A DNA stretch of 64,000 bases from Vreelandella hamiltonii (GTDB lineage: Bacteria; Pseudomonadota; Gammaproteobacteria; Pseudomonadales; Halomonadaceae): assembly GCF_014651775.1 (NCBI RefSeq), contig NZ_BMXN01000013.1, forward strand, positions 1-64,000, given 5' to 3'. Below the pieces are notes generated by a model. The model saw only the letters and a program-made list of their open reading frames with translations, was not told the origin of the DNA and ran no database searches. A program made the position numbers and the translations under genes. Shown in pieces: positions 26,215 to 36,681 of the stretch (position 1 is its first letter; each line of letters starts with the position of its first letter).

Positions 26215-26239
26215 AGCCCGCTCACCAGCGGGCTTTTTA
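26215..26239 (+). terminator. Intrinsic terminator of rmf
   Basis: AGCCCGCT (26215-26222) pairs with AGCGGGCT (26227-26234) around CACC, then TTTT. It may also help stop pyrD transcripts from the other side. Confidence 0.9.
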
Positions 26240-26283
26240 TTGCCTACCCCTTTATTGCCCACCTCTCCCCCGCGCCTTCCCTA

Positions 26284-27309
26284 TTAGTGGGCAGAAGCCT
26301 GCTCCTTGAGCGCCTCGGCACACTGTTTCACCAGCGTCGGCCCCTGATAAATCAAGCCTGAATAGAGCTGCACCAGATCGGCACCTGCCTCGATTTTCGC
26401 TTGCGCTGCCGCCGCGCTGTCGATGCCGCCCACGCCGATGATCGGCAGGTCAGGCAGTTCGGCACGTAGCAGCCGGATGACCGTATTGGAAGCCTCGAAC
26501 ACCGGTCGGCCCGATAACCCACCGGCTTCCTGCGCCTGGGGGTCCTGCTGAACGGCCTCACGAGACACCGTGGTATTGGTGGCGATCACGCCATCCAGCC
26601 CATTGCGAGAAATACTGCCCGCCACCAGCGCCACTTCCTCTGCGTTCATGTCGGGGGCGATCTTCACCAGCAGCGGCACCTTGCGACCCAGCGCGTCGTC
26701 CAGCGATTGGCTGCGGGCACGAATCGGCCCCAGCAGGGCATCCAACTGCTCGCCGAACTGCAGCGTGCGCAGCCCCGGCGTATTGGGCGACGAGATATTG
26801 ACCGCGATATAATCGGCCACCCCATGCACGGCGTCGAGACACAGCAGGTAGTCATCCAGCGCCTGCTCCACCGAGGTGGTCAAATTCTTGCCGATGTTGA
26901 TGCCTACGATACCGCCGTAGTGGCGCTTCTTGACCTGTGCCACCAGGTGCTCGACGCCCTTGTTGTTGAAGCCGAAGCGGTTGATGATGGCCCCGTGTTC
27001 GGCCAGGCGAAACAGACGCGGCTTGGGGTTGCCCGGCTGCGCTTTCGGCGTGACAGTGCCCACTTCCACGAAACCAAAGCCCAGCTCACCCAGGGCATCC
27101 AGGTGATCGGCATTCTTGTCCAGCCCGGCTGCCAGGCCGACGCGATTGGCAAAGCGCAGCCCCATCAGCTCGACCGGGTCGCTGACCGGCTCGCCATACA
27201 GCCGCTTCACGCCACCGACTCGGTGCAGCGTATCCAGCGCGCCAAGCGCCAGACCGTGGGACGTTTCCGCATCCAGGCGGAACATGAGCGAGCGGGCAAG
27301 GGTATACAT
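26284..27309 (-). CDS. pyrD: Dihydroorotate dehydrogenase (quinone), class 2
   Basis: A 341-residue membrane-associated flavoenzyme of pyrimidine synthesis. Class 2 is shown by the N-terminal membrane-contact helices (YTLARSLMFRLDAETSH) and by Ser as catalytic base in NISSPNTPGLR. FMN-binding segments (GLAAGLDKN, NRFGFNNKG, GVGGID) are intact. It stands alone on the minus strand, downstream of the gdhB terminator. Confidence 0.97.
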   Translation of the reverse strand: MYTLARSLMFRLDAETSHGLALGALDTLHRVGGVKRLYGEPVSDPVELMGLRFANRVGLAAGLDKNADHLDALGELGFGFVEVGTVTPKAQPGNPKPRLFRLAEHGAIINRFGFNNKGVEHLVAQVKKRHYGGIVGINIGKNLTTSVEQALDDYLLCLDAVHGVADYIAVNISSPNTPGLRTLQFGEQLDALLGPIRARSQSLDDALGRKVPLLVKIAPDMNAEEVALVAGSISRNGLDGVIATNTTVSREAVQQDPQAQEAGGLSGRPVFEASNTVIRLLRAELPDLPIIGVGGIDSAAAAQAKIEAGADLVQLYSGLIYQGPTLVKQCAEALKEQASAH

Positions 27310-27388
27310 CAGCGAGACACTCCTGGGCGATGGGCTGTTGGCGAGGCGGCCGCAGTATAACGCACTTGGCCCAGCGAGGCAGAATGAA

Positions 27389-27422
27389 AAGGCCGCGCCC
27401 TGGTGAACCAGGGCGCGGCCTT
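27389..27422 (-). terminator. Strong intrinsic terminator of gdhB
   Basis: Bases 27389-27403 pair perfectly with 27408-27422 (15 GC-rich pairs, TTCA loop on the minus strand). The minus strand then reads TTTTCATT. It lies 22 bases beyond the gdhB stop. Confidence 0.9.
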
Positions 27423-27443
27423 GAGTGGGCCTGTCGTCAGGCG

Positions 27444-30400
27444 TCAGGCTTCGCTATCGCTCTCGGCCAGGTCCACCAGCTCACGGACGGCGACCGCAAA
27501 CAGGGCAAAACCGCCTTCACTGCCGCTACGTACCTCTTCGATCAAGCGGCACCAGCGACGGTGCAGCTCGGCGTGTTGCTCCAGCCACTGAGCCACGCGC
27601 TCCTGAGTGTCGCGGCTGCCCGCTTCCAGCTTCAATACGCTGGTGGTCAGGGCCAGCTGTTGGCGATCGATATCGTCACGGAAGGTTTCGCGGGCCTGCG
27701 CCTGCCAGGCATCGCGCACTTCCAGACGAGTCACCTGCTGGATCATCCACGGTAGCTCCAGGCGGCTGCCAATCTCGTGGAAGACTTCCGCCACCCGCTG
27801 GGGCTTCTCGTTGGTCAAGCGGGCCGCCTGAATGATCCCCAGGCTGGCGTACAGGCGCGGTGCCGCAGCCACCGTAGCGGCCAGCGACGCTGGTACCCCG
27901 GCTTGCTCCAGCTCGTCACAGCGCGCTTGCCACTCCTGCCGCTCTTCACCGCTGAGCAGCTCACCGATGCTCTCCTGCAGCTGCGCCAGACGCGGTCCGA
28001 AGTACTCGATGGTGTCCTGGGTCGACAGCCCCAGGTGCTGACGCAGGAACCAGCGGGTGGCACGACGCACCAGACGCATCAGGTCCAGCATCATGGAGTA
28101 CTGCACCCGGCTGGAGACCTGGTTGTCCAGCGCTTCGATTTGCGCCCACAGGTCCGCCAGGTTGAAGGCATCGCGGGCAACCACGTAGGCCCGGGCAATA
28201 TCGGCCCGGCCAGCGCCGGTGGAGTCCATCAAGCGGCGCACGAAGACGATGCCCATGTGGTCGACCAGATCGTTGGCGACCTGAGTGGCCACGATTTCAC
28301 GCTTCAGGCGGTGCTCGTACATCTCGCCCTGGTAGCGCTCGGTGAGCACCGCCGGGAAGAGCCGCTCGAGATGGCGATGGATGTAGGGGTCGTCGGGCAC
28401 CTCGGAATTGATCAAATCCCCCTTCAAGGTGCTCTTGGCGTAGGAGATCAGCACCGAGAGTTCCGGCAAACGCATGCCCTGGTCGCTGCTGGCACGCTCC
28501 TTGAGCACCTCGTCGGTGGGCAGGAACTCCAGCTCGCGGTCGATCTGACCAGCGGCTTCCAGTTCGCTGATGAAGCGGCGATACGGCCCCATGCCCTGAT
28601 GGGAAAGAATTTCCGACAGGTCCAGCGCCTGGGTCTGGCGATAGTTGTCCAGAATGACCAGGTTGGCCACTTCGTCGGTCATGTCGGCCAGCAGCTGATT
28701 GCGCTGCTTGTCGGTCATGTCGCCACGCTTGACCACTTCGTCGATCAATATCTTGATATTGACCTCATGGTCGGAGCAGTTGACGCCCCCGGCATTGTCG
28801 ATGAAGTCGGTGTAAACCCGCACGCCGTTGGCGGCTGCCTCCATTCGGCCACGCTGGGTGAGACCCAGGTTACCGCCCTCCCCCACGACTCGGCAGTTCA
28901 GCTCCTTGCCATTGATACGCAGCGCATCGTTGGCCTTGTCGCCCACGTCGGCATCGGTTTCTTCGGAGCTTTTCACGTAGGTGCCGATACCGCCGTTCCA
29001 GATCAGGTCGACCTGGGCCTTGAGCATGGCGCGAATCAGATCATTGGGCGACAGACGCGCCTCGGTGATTCCGAACAGCTGCTGCATTTCCGGGCTGATG
29101 GCGATGGATTTGGCGCTGCGGCTGAACACCCCGCCTCCTTGAGAGATCAGCTCGGCGCTGTAATCTTCCCAACTGGAGCGCGGCAGGTCGAACAGCCGCT
29201 GGCGCTCGGCAAACGCCGCTGCCGCATCAGGGTTGGGGTCGACGAAGATATGCAGGTGGTTGAACGCCCCCACCAGCTGGATCTTGTCCGACAGCAGCAT
29301 GCCGTTGCCGAACACGTCCCCGGCCATGTCACCGATACCTACCACGGTAAACAGGTCCTGCTGGGTGTTCACGCCCAGGTTGCGGAAGTGGCGCTTGACC
29401 GACTCCCAGGCGCCCCGTGCGGTGATCGCCATTTTCTTGTGGTCGTAGCCATTGGCGCCGCCAGAGGCGAACGCATCCCCCAGCCAGTGGCCATACTCGA
29501 CGGAAATGGCGTTGGCGATATCCGAGAACGTTGCGGTGCCCTTGTCGGCAGCCACCACCAGGTAGGTGTCGTCGTCATCGTGGCGCACCACGTTCTTCGG
29601 CGGCACGACCTCTCCTCCGACCAGATTATCGGTGACGTCCAGCAGCGCCCGAATGAAGATCTGGTAGCAGGCAATGCCCTCTTTCTGCTGGGTTTCACGG
29701 TCGGCATTTTCAGGCATGCGTTTGCACACGAAGCCGCCCTTGGCGCCTACCGGCACGATGACCGCGTTCTTCACCTGCTGCGCCTTGACCAGCCCCAGCA
29801 CTTCGGTGCGGAAATCTTCCAGGCGATCCGACCAGCGCAGGCCACCGCGCGCCACCTTGCCACCCCGCAGGTGCACGCCTTCGACACGGGGCGAGCAGAC
29901 GAAAATCTCGTAGGCCGGACGCGGCTTGGGCATACCGGTCACTTTCGACGGTTCCAGCTTGTAGGCAATGTAATCCTTGAAGCGGCCCGCGTCGGTCTTC
30001 TGGTAATAGTTGGTGCGCAGCGTGGCCTGGATCAGCTCCATGAAACGGCGCAGCAGCTGGTCGTCATTGAGGCTGGCAACGCCTTCCAGGTGCTCGTTCA
30101 GACGCGCCAGACAGTCGTCGGTCTGGCCGGGCTGCTGTTGGGCCGGGTCGAAGCGCAGGCGGAACAGCTCCACCAACGTCTGGGTGATCACCGGGTAGTT
30201 GGCCAGCGTGGCGGCAATGTAATCCTGGGACATGCCAAAGCGAATCTGCTTCAGGTAACGCGCGTAGCCGCGCAGCATGGCCACTTCCCGCCAGTCCAGA
30301 CCAGCCCCGACGATCAGGCGATTGAAGGCATCGTTATCGGCTTCGCCGGCCCAGATACGCTTGAACGCTTCGCTGAACGTGTCGCGCATGTCGCCCAGAT

Positions 30401-32267
30401 TGGCGCCCTGACTATGCTCCAGCTCGAAATCGTGTATCCAGTAGCGCTGCTGAGGCGCGTTGATATCGTAGGGGCGCTCACCGATCACCCGCAGGCCGAG
30501 ATTCTCCATCATCGGCAGCACGTCCGAGAGCGGGATCTGCGATTCGCGATGGAACAGCTTCAGGTTCATGCCCCCTGCCTGCTCTTCCAGCGGACGATAC
30601 AGGGAGAGCGAAAGCGTGTCGCCATTGTCCAGATTCAGCAGGTGCTGAATGTCGAATACCGCCGTGCGGGCGTTGAAGTCTTCGCGGTAGCTGGCCGAGA
30701 AGGCATCGTGGAAATTATCCAGCAGGTGGTTGGCGCGCTCTTCTCCAAACCCTTCGATCATGGCCGCGTGCAGGTCGTCACGCCAGCTACGCGACAGCCG
30801 TGCCACTTTGCCCTCCAGACGCTTCAGGTCGTACTGGCTGGGCGTGTCGCCATTGAAGCGCAGGATCAGCTGAATACGCGCCAGCACCGATTCGGAGAGG
30901 TAAGTGTTGAAGTCGCCAAAGTGCGCATCCAGCTCGTCGCACAGCATGTTCTGAATACGCTGGCGCAGGTCGGTCGAGAACACGTCGCGGGGAACGAAGA
31001 CCAGGCAGGAGTAGAACTTGCCGCTGACATCGGCGCGGATGAACAGGCGTACCTGACGACGCTCACGGATGTTCAAGATGCCCAGTGAGGTAGTGGCCAG
31101 CTCGTCGGTGCCGATCTGGAACAGATCATCCCGCGGGTACACTTCCAGCACCTGCAGCAGCTGCTTGCCATTGTGGCCCTGAGGGTTGAACCCGGCGATG
31201 TCGGTCACGGCTTTCAGCTTGCGACGCAGCAGCGGAATGTTGCGCGGCGACTCGTTATAGACGGTCGCGGTGAACAGACCAAAGAAGCGACGCTCGCCGA
31301 TCACGTTGCCATCATCATCGTAGCGGTCCACGGTGATGTAGTCGGGGTACGTAGGACGATGCACGCGAGAGTGATGGGCGCTCTTGGCAAACGAGAGCAG
31401 CTGCGGCACCAGCACGTAGTCATTGTGCTCATCCACCCCCTCTTCGGTGCGAATGCGCTCCCGGTAGCGGGGCTGGTCCAGGCGGAACACGCCCAACACG
31501 CTGTTGGGATCACGCTGCAGCTCGCTGCCTTCCAGCAGGTACTCGTCATACCCCAGGAACGTGAAGTTGTCCTTCAGCAACCACTCGAGAAACGCAATCG
31601 CTTCTTCGTGGTCGTCGGGGTCGATCTGCGGCGGGCAGTTCTTTTCCAGCTCTTGGATGGCGGAGGTGATCTGCCCGCACATGGCGTCGTAATCACCCAC
31701 TGCCGTGCGCACGTCGCGCAGCACTTCGTGCAAGTTGCGCTCGATGTTGGCCAAAGATTCAGGATCGGTATGACGATCCACCTCGATGACGATCAAGGAT
31801 TCGCGGGCCTCGGGGGCATGCTCATCCTTGGGCGAGGTCAGTACCTTGAGCTGGTGCTGGCCATCGCGGGCAACCGCAAACACTGCGTTCTGAATGGCAT
31901 GTACGGTCAATCCGCGCCGATTGAGCTCGATACGTACCGAGTCGACCAGAAACGGCATGTCTTCATGCAGCACGGCCACGAAGGTGTGGTTGGACTGCCA
32001 GCCGTGCTCTTCGAAATCGGGGTTGAAGATACGCACTTTAGGGTGTTGAAGGTCATGATGCTGGAGAAACTGCCAGATCGAGAGCGTGGCCCCATAGAGG
32101 TCGTCAAGACGACGGTCGATCAGGTCCTCGACCGGCACCGTCGCGTAGAAATGGCGCGCGAAGGCTTCGACATCCGCCGCTCGCGCAGGCTCCAGTCGCG
32201 CTTCCAGGCGCTCTTGTAGCTGCTTCAAAAGATCCCGCCGACTCTCTTCAATCGCAACGTAATGCAT
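27444..32267 (-). CDS. gdhB: NAD-specific glutamate dehydrogenase, 180-kDa type
   Basis: A 1607-residue enzyme of the large GDH family first known from Streptomyces and Pseudomonas. A long N-terminal regulatory region with ACT-like parts (about 1-700) precedes the catalytic domain, which shows GGLRWSDR and GAKGGFVCKRMP near 830-860, and the NAD-binding GIGDMAGDVFGNGML near 980. A C-terminal helical part of 400 residues follows. It breaks down glutamate to 2-oxoglutarate and ammonium and is normally allosterically controlled. It is a single gene with its own terminator. The 186 bases upstream, shared with trmA's 3' side, should hold its promoter. Confidence 0.96.
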   Translation of the reverse strand: MHYVAIEESRRDLLKQLQERLEARLEPARAADVEAFARHFYATVPVEDLIDRRLDDLYGATLSIWQFLQHHDLQHPKVRIFNPDFEEHGWQSNHTFVAVLHEDMPFLVDSVRIELNRRGLTVHAIQNAVFAVARDGQHQLKVLTSPKDEHAPEARESLIVIEVDRHTDPESLANIERNLHEVLRDVRTAVGDYDAMCGQITSAIQELEKNCPPQIDPDDHEEAIAFLEWLLKDNFTFLGYDEYLLEGSELQRDPNSVLGVFRLDQPRYRERIRTEEGVDEHNDYVLVPQLLSFAKSAHHSRVHRPTYPDYITVDRYDDDGNVIGERRFFGLFTATVYNESPRNIPLLRRKLKAVTDIAGFNPQGHNGKQLLQVLEVYPRDDLFQIGTDELATTSLGILNIRERRQVRLFIRADVSGKFYSCLVFVPRDVFSTDLRQRIQNMLCDELDAHFGDFNTYLSESVLARIQLILRFNGDTPSQYDLKRLEGKVARLSRSWRDDLHAAMIEGFGEERANHLLDNFHDAFSASYREDFNARTAVFDIQHLLNLDNGDTLSLSLYRPLEEQAGGMNLKLFHRESQIPLSDVLPMMENLGLRVIGERPYDINAPQQRYWIHDFELEHSQGANLGDMRDTFSEAFKRIWAGEADNDAFNRLIVGAGLDWREVAMLRGYARYLKQIRFGMSQDYIAATLANYPVITQTLVELFRLRFDPAQQQPGQTDDCLARLNEHLEGVASLNDDQLLRRFMELIQATLRTNYYQKTDAGRFKDYIAYKLEPSKVTGMPKPRPAYEIFVCSPRVEGVHLRGGKVARGGLRWSDRLEDFRTEVLGLVKAQQVKNAVIVPVGAKGGFVCKRMPENADRETQQKEGIACYQIFIRALLDVTDNLVGGEVVPPKNVVRHDDDDTYLVVAADKGTATFSDIANAISVEYGHWLGDAFASGGANGYDHKKMAITARGAWESVKRHFRNLGVNTQQDLFTVVGIGDMAGDVFGNGMLLSDKIQLVGAFNHLHIFVDPNPDAAAAFAERQRLFDLPRSSWEDYSAELISQGGGVFSRSAKSIAISPEMQQLFGITEARLSPNDLIRAMLKAQVDLIWNGGIGTYVKSSEETDADVGDKANDALRINGKELNCRVVGEGGNLGLTQRGRMEAAANGVRVYTDFIDNAGGVNCSDHEVNIKILIDEVVKRGDMTDKQRNQLLADMTDEVANLVILDNYRQTQALDLSEILSHQGMGPYRRFISELEAAGQIDRELEFLPTDEVLKERASSDQGMRLPELSVLISYAKSTLKGDLINSEVPDDPYIHRHLERLFPAVLTERYQGEMYEHRLKREIVATQVANDLVDHMGIVFVRRLMDSTGAGRADIARAYVVARDAFNLADLWAQIEALDNQVSSRVQYSMMLDLMRLVRRATRWFLRQHLGLSTQDTIEYFGPRLAQLQESIGELLSGEERQEWQARCDELEQAGVPASLAATVAAAPRLYASLGIIQAARLTNEKPQRVAEVFHEIGSRLELPWMIQQVTRLEVRDAWQAQARETFRDDIDRQQLALTTSVLKLEAGSRDTQERVAQWLEQHAELHRRWCRLIEEVRSGSEGGFALFAVAVRELVDLAESDSEA

Positions 32268-32453
32268 CCATCACCTCGACTGCCTGGGGCCACAACCTGG
32301 CCAAAAAAACGAAGGACAATAGGCCTTTAGGCCACGCTACCAGATAGCTTACGCTACCCTCGTCCAGCACCCTAACCATCTGGCATGTTATTCATGGTGT
32401 ATGCCGCTTGTGCATCATAAGCACTATTGACAAGCGGCCCATGACACTTGCGT

Positions 32454-33563
32454 TCAAGCGCTACGCCGTGTCAACAGCACCCCGCACTCACAGTGATGGG
32501 TAAACGGAAACTGGTCGAACAAGGCAAAACGCTCGATCTGATGGGTTTTGGTGAGCTGCGCCAAATTGTCGGCAAGCGTGACCGGGTTGCATGAAATATA
32601 GACGATTTGCGCGTACTCGCTGAGCTGTTCGCAGCTCTGCTCGTCCAACCCGGCTCTGGGCGGGTCGACCAGCACGGTGGTGAAACGGTAATCGTCCAGC
32701 CCCATCTCCGCCACTCGCCGTCCGGCTTTTTCGCCTTTCAGCGCCAGCGCAAACTCCTCCGCCGACATGCGCGCCACGTGCGCGTTGTTGATCCCGTTGG
32801 CTTCCAGGTTGACATTGGCGCTGGCCACCGAGGTACGCGAAATTTCCGTGGCCAGCACGCGGCGGAAATTCTCCGCCAGCGCAATGGTGAAGTTGCCGTT
32901 TCCGCAATAAAGCTCGACCAGGTCTTCCTGCTGACGTCCGGCCGTCACCTCACGGGCCCAGCTCAACATCGTTTGGCAGATATGCGCATTGGGCTGGGTA
33001 AAACTGTTTTCGACCTGCTGATAGTGCAGCGTACGACCATCCACCTCCAGGCGCTCCCAGACGTGGTCACGGCTGAGCACCAGGCGCTGTTTGCGCGAAC
33101 GGCCAATGATCATGATGTCCAGCTCGGCTTCCAGGGCGCGCGCCTGCTCTTCCCAGGCGTCGTCCAGCGGACGATGGTAAATCAGCGTGACCAGCGCTTC
33201 TCCCGACAGCGTGGTCAGAAATTCCACCTGAAACAGCCGGCGGCGCAGCACATCGCTGGCCAGAAAGGCATCCCGCAACTGCGGCATCAGCTCATTGATG
33301 CGTTCGCTGGCCACGGCAAACTGGTCCAGACGAATGACCCGCTTCTGTTTGGGGTTGTCAGGATCGACCTCGAACATGGCATAGAACAGATCATCGTCTT
33401 CATGCCAGATACGAAACTCGCAGCGCTGCCGGTAATGGCTGGCGGGCGAGGGATATACTTCGAGCCCAGGCGGCGCAAAGTCCGCGAACATCTGTTCCAC
33501 GTAGGCTTGTTTGTCAGCCAGCTGTTCGGCGTAGCGTGCCGGATCGACGGTAGGGATGGCCAA
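32454..33563 (-). CDS. trmA: tRNA (uracil-54-C5)-methyltransferase
   Basis: 369 residues from a TTG at 33563, chosen because CAGGAG lies 5 bases ahead and because E. coli TrmA has 366; longer in-frame extensions upstream have no homology. It makes ribothymidine in the T-loop of tRNAs. The S-adenosylmethionine site LVELYCGNGNFTIAL, the VDPPRAGLD motif and the catalytic Cys in YISCNP are present, as is the TrmA-specific QVENSFTQPN. It lies 49 bases after murI on the same strand. Confidence 0.95.
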   Translation of the reverse strand: MAIPTVDPARYAEQLADKQAYVEQMFADFAPPGLEVYPSPASHYRQRCEFRIWHEDDDLFYAMFEVDPDNPKQKRVIRLDQFAVASERINELMPQLRDAFLASDVLRRRLFQVEFLTTLSGEALVTLIYHRPLDDAWEEQARALEAELDIMIIGRSRKQRLVLSRDHVWERLEVDGRTLHYQQVENSFTQPNAHICQTMLSWAREVTAGRQQEDLVELYCGNGNFTIALAENFRRVLATEISRTSVASANVNLEANGINNAHVARMSAEEFALALKGEKAGRRVAEMGLDDYRFTTVLVDPPRAGLDEQSCEQLSEYAQIVYISCNPVTLADNLAQLTKTHQIERFALFDQFPFTHHCECGVLLTRRSA

Positions 33564-33612
33564 GGTGGCTCCTGTTGACTGGAAAATTGAACTTAGCGGC
33601 AGCGGCTCACCG

Positions 33613-34410
33613 TTAATCAGCGTCGGGCAGCGCGAGCAGCTGGGGGGCACTGAAACCGTACCGCGCCATGCCATCGGCCAGGGCAGCGGCGGGCGCCGTG
33701 GTAAAACAACGGCCATCCGGCACGCTGCTGATCAGCGTGGCGGCTACCTGTCCAACGCGCCGCGCGATGGCGTCTCCAGAGTCCACCCAGGCCAGCGGTA
33801 CGGGGGAGAGTGACACCAGCAGCGGCTGCAGCAACGGAAAGTGCGTGCACCCCAATACCACGGTATCGAGGGCAGGGGTCGCCTGGATTGCCTCCCAAAG
33901 CGGGGCTAACGCCTGCTGAATATGAGCGGCGTTCAGCGGCTTTCCCGCCAACCAGGCTTCGGCTTCCACTACCAGCGGGTCTGCTGCCAGCCGCGTGACG
34001 CGGCAATCGCTGGCGAAGCTTTCGATCAATCCTTGGGTGTAGGGGCGGTTGACCGTGGCCGAGGTGGCCAGCAGGCCAATATGGCGCGTCGTGCTGACCT
34101 GCGCGGCGGGTTTGATGGCAGGCACCGTACCAATGACCGGCACCGACAGCGCCTGACGCAGCGCTTCCAGCGCCAGCGTGCTGGCCGTGTTACACGCCAC
34201 CACCAGCACGCTGGCCTGGCAGGCGGCCACGGCGGCCTGGCAAACGGTCACGATGCGTTTGGCCAGCACGGCGTCATCGCGCAGACCGTAAGGAAGCCAG
34301 GCATTATCGCAGGCGTAACACAGCGAGGCATGGGGATAGTGCTGACGCAGCGACTGAGCCACGGACAGCCCGCCCACACCAGAGTCGAATACCAGTACGG
34401 GGCCTGGCAT
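33613..34410 (-). CDS. murI: Glutamate racemase
   Basis: A 265-residue enzyme making D-glutamate for peptidoglycan. The two catalytic cysteines are seen in VVACNTAST (about 72-80) and VLGCTHFPLL (about 187-196), and the DSGVGGLSV start at 9-17. The length is standard, with no N-terminal regulatory extension of the E. coli kind. It is upstream of trmA in one transcript. Confidence 0.96.
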   Translation of the reverse strand: MPGPVLVFDSGVGGLSVAQSLRQHYPHASLCYACDNAWLPYGLRDDAVLAKRIVTVCQAAVAACQASVLVVACNTASTLALEALRQALSVPVIGTVPAIKPAAQVSTTRHIGLLATSATVNRPYTQGLIESFASDCRVTRLAADPLVVEAEAWLAGKPLNAAHIQQALAPLWEAIQATPALDTVVLGCTHFPLLQPLLVSLSPVPLAWVDSGDAIARRVGQVAATLISSVPDGRCFTTAPAAALADGMARYGFSAPQLLALPDAD

Positions 34411-34495
34411 CAGCGGTTATCCGGCCGATCAATCGATATTGGGGATACGTTGCCCACCTTGCGCTACCCTCTTTGCATGAACGTTTGCATAGATA

Positions 34496-34528
34496 ATCAA
34501 AACGGGGCGCTAGTTTAACACGCCCCGT
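34496..34528 (-). terminator. Intrinsic terminator of the hemerythrin gene
   Basis: ACGGGGCG (34502-34509) and CGCCCCGT (34521-34528) form an 8-bp stem with an 11-base loop. The minus strand continues TTTTGATT. It follows the stop at 34556 by 28 bases. Confidence 0.75.
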
Positions 34529-34555
34529 CCAGCGCTGAAGGGGGCAACGCAGGAA

Positions 34556-35101
34556 TTACAGCGAGGGCACCTCGGCACCGCGCAACTCGGCGTAAAGGTC
34601 AGGGTAGGCCAATTGGAGACGTTCCAGCTCCTGCTCCGCGCCATCCGGCAGTGCCTGGCGCAGCTCTTCCAGCTCGTCGGAGGTGAAGTGCTGGTCGATC
34701 AGCGGGAACAGCCCTTCCCGCTCGTGGCGCAGATAGGCGCGGTGCGCTTCCAGATACGCCTTCAGGTCGTCTGCGAAACGGTCCATGGGTAGAATGTTGT
34801 CCATGAGGATCATGTCGATATCATGGGACAGGCGCATCAACCGAGGCTTGAGCTCACGGTAGTCATCGGCCATTTGGGTCATCAGCGGCTGATGCTCCGG
34901 CGCTTGAACCTGTAGCCGCTCGACACAGATCCGCTCCAGAGGTGCGGCAAAACCATCCATGTAAGACAAGATGTAGTCGACTACTTCACGCATCAGTTGA
35001 AAATCCGGGCGCTCTCCGTCAGCCAGCGTTTTATGCCTGAGCTGAAGCACATGCAGCATGCGCGCCATATTGGCATGATCCAGACGCAGTTGGTTTAACA
35101 T
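34556..35101 (-). CDS. Hemerythrin-domain (HHE) protein
   Basis: A 181-residue protein from ATG 35101, which has AAAGGAG 8 bases ahead. The frame extends 9 codons further without a ribosome site. Iron ligands of the HHE fold can be seen in LDHANM (His9), in the mid-helix and in HRAYLRHEREGLFPLIDQHF. The overall pattern is that of the short gammaproteobacterial HHE proteins and the C-terminal half of RIC/YtfE. A di-iron site sensing or binding oxygen or nitric oxide is inferred. It is a single gene. Confidence 0.82.
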   Translation of the reverse strand: MLNQLRLDHANMARMLHVLQLRHKTLADGERPDFQLMREVVDYILSYMDGFAAPLERICVERLQVQAPEHQPLMTQMADDYRELKPRLMRLSHDIDMILMDNILPMDRFADDLKAYLEAHRAYLRHEREGLFPLIDQHFTSDELEELRQALPDGAEQELERLQLAYPDLYAELRGAEVPSL

Positions 35102-35298
35102 CGTGCCGTCTCCTTTGATAAGTGTCATACCTCATGCCTCCCCTACAGAAGCCAAGGTACGCGACCATGAGCAGGGTTCTACTACACTAGCGTTAATCCT
35201 TGTCTTGCGCCTGGGGGTTTGACCAACCAACGCCGAACGTCCCAGTCACGCCAAAAGGTAGCCTGACGCAGCGCTATTTACCACAGACACTTGTTAAG

Positions 35299-35314
35299 CG
35301 TTGAATGTTCAACG
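35299..35314. promoter_or_regulatory. Short palindrome ahead of rarA
   Basis: CGTTGAA (35299-35305) and TTCAACG (35308-35314) with a 2-base centre lie 25 bases before the rarA ATG. It might be an operator or a hairpin in the leader. It is not a LexA box. Confidence 0.35.
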
Positions 35315-35338
35315 TAACGATTTACAACGGAAGTTGCC

Positions 35339-36673
35339 ATGGATCTTTTTGATACTCACTCCACCGAAGAGGCACCGCTTGCTTACCGCATGCGCCCCCT
35401 GACGCTGGACGAATACGTTGGCCAGCAGGCATTGGTGGGGCCAGGCAAGCCGCTGCGCCGCATGGCCGAATCGGGTGTCGTTCGCTCGATGATTCTTTGG
35501 GGGCCACCCGGCGTGGGCAAGACCACCCTGGCCGAACTGCTGGCCCGCGCCTCCGACACGCACCTGGAGCATTTGAGTGCCGTGATGGCCGGGGTCAAGG
35601 AGATTCGGCTGGTGGTCGACGGCGCCCGCCAGCAGCAGACACCCACGTTGCTGTTTCTGGACGAAATTCATCGGCTCAACAAGAGCCAGCAGGACGCGCT
35701 GCTGCCCCACGTGGAGTCAGGGCTGCTGACCCTGATCGGCGCGACCACGGAAAACCCCTCCTTCGAGGTGAATTCGGCGCTGCTTTCTCGTGCTCGGGTC
35801 TACGTGCTCAAATCGCTCTCTCAGCAAGAGCTGATACAGGTGATGCAGCAGGCTCTCGACAGCGACAGCCGAGGGCTCGGCAAACGGCGCATTCAGGTGG
35901 AATCGGGGGTGCTGGAAGCACTGGCCCACGCCAGCGCTGGCGATGCCCGGCGGGCTCTGGGGCTACTGGAGACGGCCTGCGACTTCACCGACACCGTCGA
36001 AGGCCATGAAGTGCTGCGTAAAGCGGTACTGGCCGACGTGGTGGGCCATCAGGCCAGCGCCTTCGACAAACAGGGGGATGCCTACTACGACCTGCTCTCG
36101 GCCATTCACAAGTCGGTTCGCTCATCGCGCCCGGACGCCGCCCTGCTGTACATGGCACGCTTTCTTCAGGGAGGCGGTGACCCGCTGGATATCGTGCGCC
36201 GTTTGACGGCCATTGCCTCGGAAGATGTGGGCAATGCCGACCCGCGGGCACTGCCACTGGTGATCGCCGCCTGGGATGCCTACCTGCGGCTGGGTGATTA
36301 CGAAGGCCAGCGCGCCATTGCCCATGCCGCCATTCACCTGGCGGTGGCCCCCAAGAGCAACCGGATCGACCAGGCCTGGAAAAGTGCTCGACAGTTCGTG
36401 GCACAGCAGCCTCAGCTGGAAGTCCCCGGCTATCTGCGTAACGCCCCGACCAAGCTCATGGAGCAATTGGGCCATGGGCAAGGCTACCGTTACGCCCATC
36501 ACGAGCCCCACGGCTACCCGGCCGGTAGCGCACACGACTGCTGGCCAGACGAGATACCGGCCGCCCGCTTTTACGAACCCAGTGAGCTGGGTCAGGAGAA
36601 GCGCTTTGCCGAGATCATGGCGTGGCGAGCACAGCAGGACCAACAAGCAGATCAGGCACCCGAAGGTGCCTGA
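35339..36673 (+). CDS. rarA: Replication-associated recombination protein A
   Basis: A 444-residue AAA+ clamp-loader-like ATPase. Walker [10 protein letters not shown] is at 55-63 and Walker [11 protein letters not shown] near 105. The C-terminal half is the MgsA/RarA tetramerisation domain ([22 protein letters not shown], then GNADPRAL). It acts at stalled replication forks. In E. coli and Pseudomonas it follows lolA on the same strand; here it points the opposite way and converges on lolA. There is no serS next to it. Confidence 0.96.
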   Translation: MDLFDTHSTEEAPLAYRMRPLTLDEYVGQQALVGPGKPLRRMAESGVVRSMILWGPPGVGKTTLAELLARASDTHLEHLSAVMAGVKEIRLVVDGARQQQTPTLLFLDEIHRLNKSQQDALLPHVESGLLTLIGATTENPSFEVNSALLSRARVYVLKSLSQQELIQVMQQALDSDSRGLGKRRIQVESGVLEALAHASAGDARRALGLLETACDFTDTVEGHEVLRKAVLADVVGHQASAFDKQGDAYYDLLSAIHKSVRSSRPDAALLYMARFLQGGGDPLDIVRRLTAIASEDVGNADPRALPLVIAAWDAYLRLGDYEGQRAIAHAAIHLAVAPKSNRIDQAWKSARQFVAQQPQLEVPGYLRNAPTKLMEQLGHGQGYRYAHHEPHGYPAGSAHDCWPDEIPAARFYEPSELGQEKRFAEIMAWRAQQDQQADQAPEGA

Positions 36674-36675
36674 TC
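36650..36675. terminator. Perfect hairpin across the rarA stop codon
   Basis: Bases 36650-36660 pair perfectly with 36665-36675 around CGAA. On the minus strand the loop is TTCG, the very stable UUCG tetraloop, so it may end lolA transcripts. The rarA TGA lies inside the stem. No long T-run follows on either strand. Confidence 0.5.
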
Positions 36676-36681
36676 AAGATA

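Noticed and set aside
27777..31088. An 1103-codon open frame on the plus strand
   Set aside because: It is antisense to the well-supported gdhB, an effect of high GC at third positions; the product is His/Gln/Val-rich and has no recognisable domain.
35299..35314. A LexA box ahead of rarA
   Set aside because: The palindrome CGTTGAA-TG-TTCAACG does not have the CTGT-N8-ACAG form.
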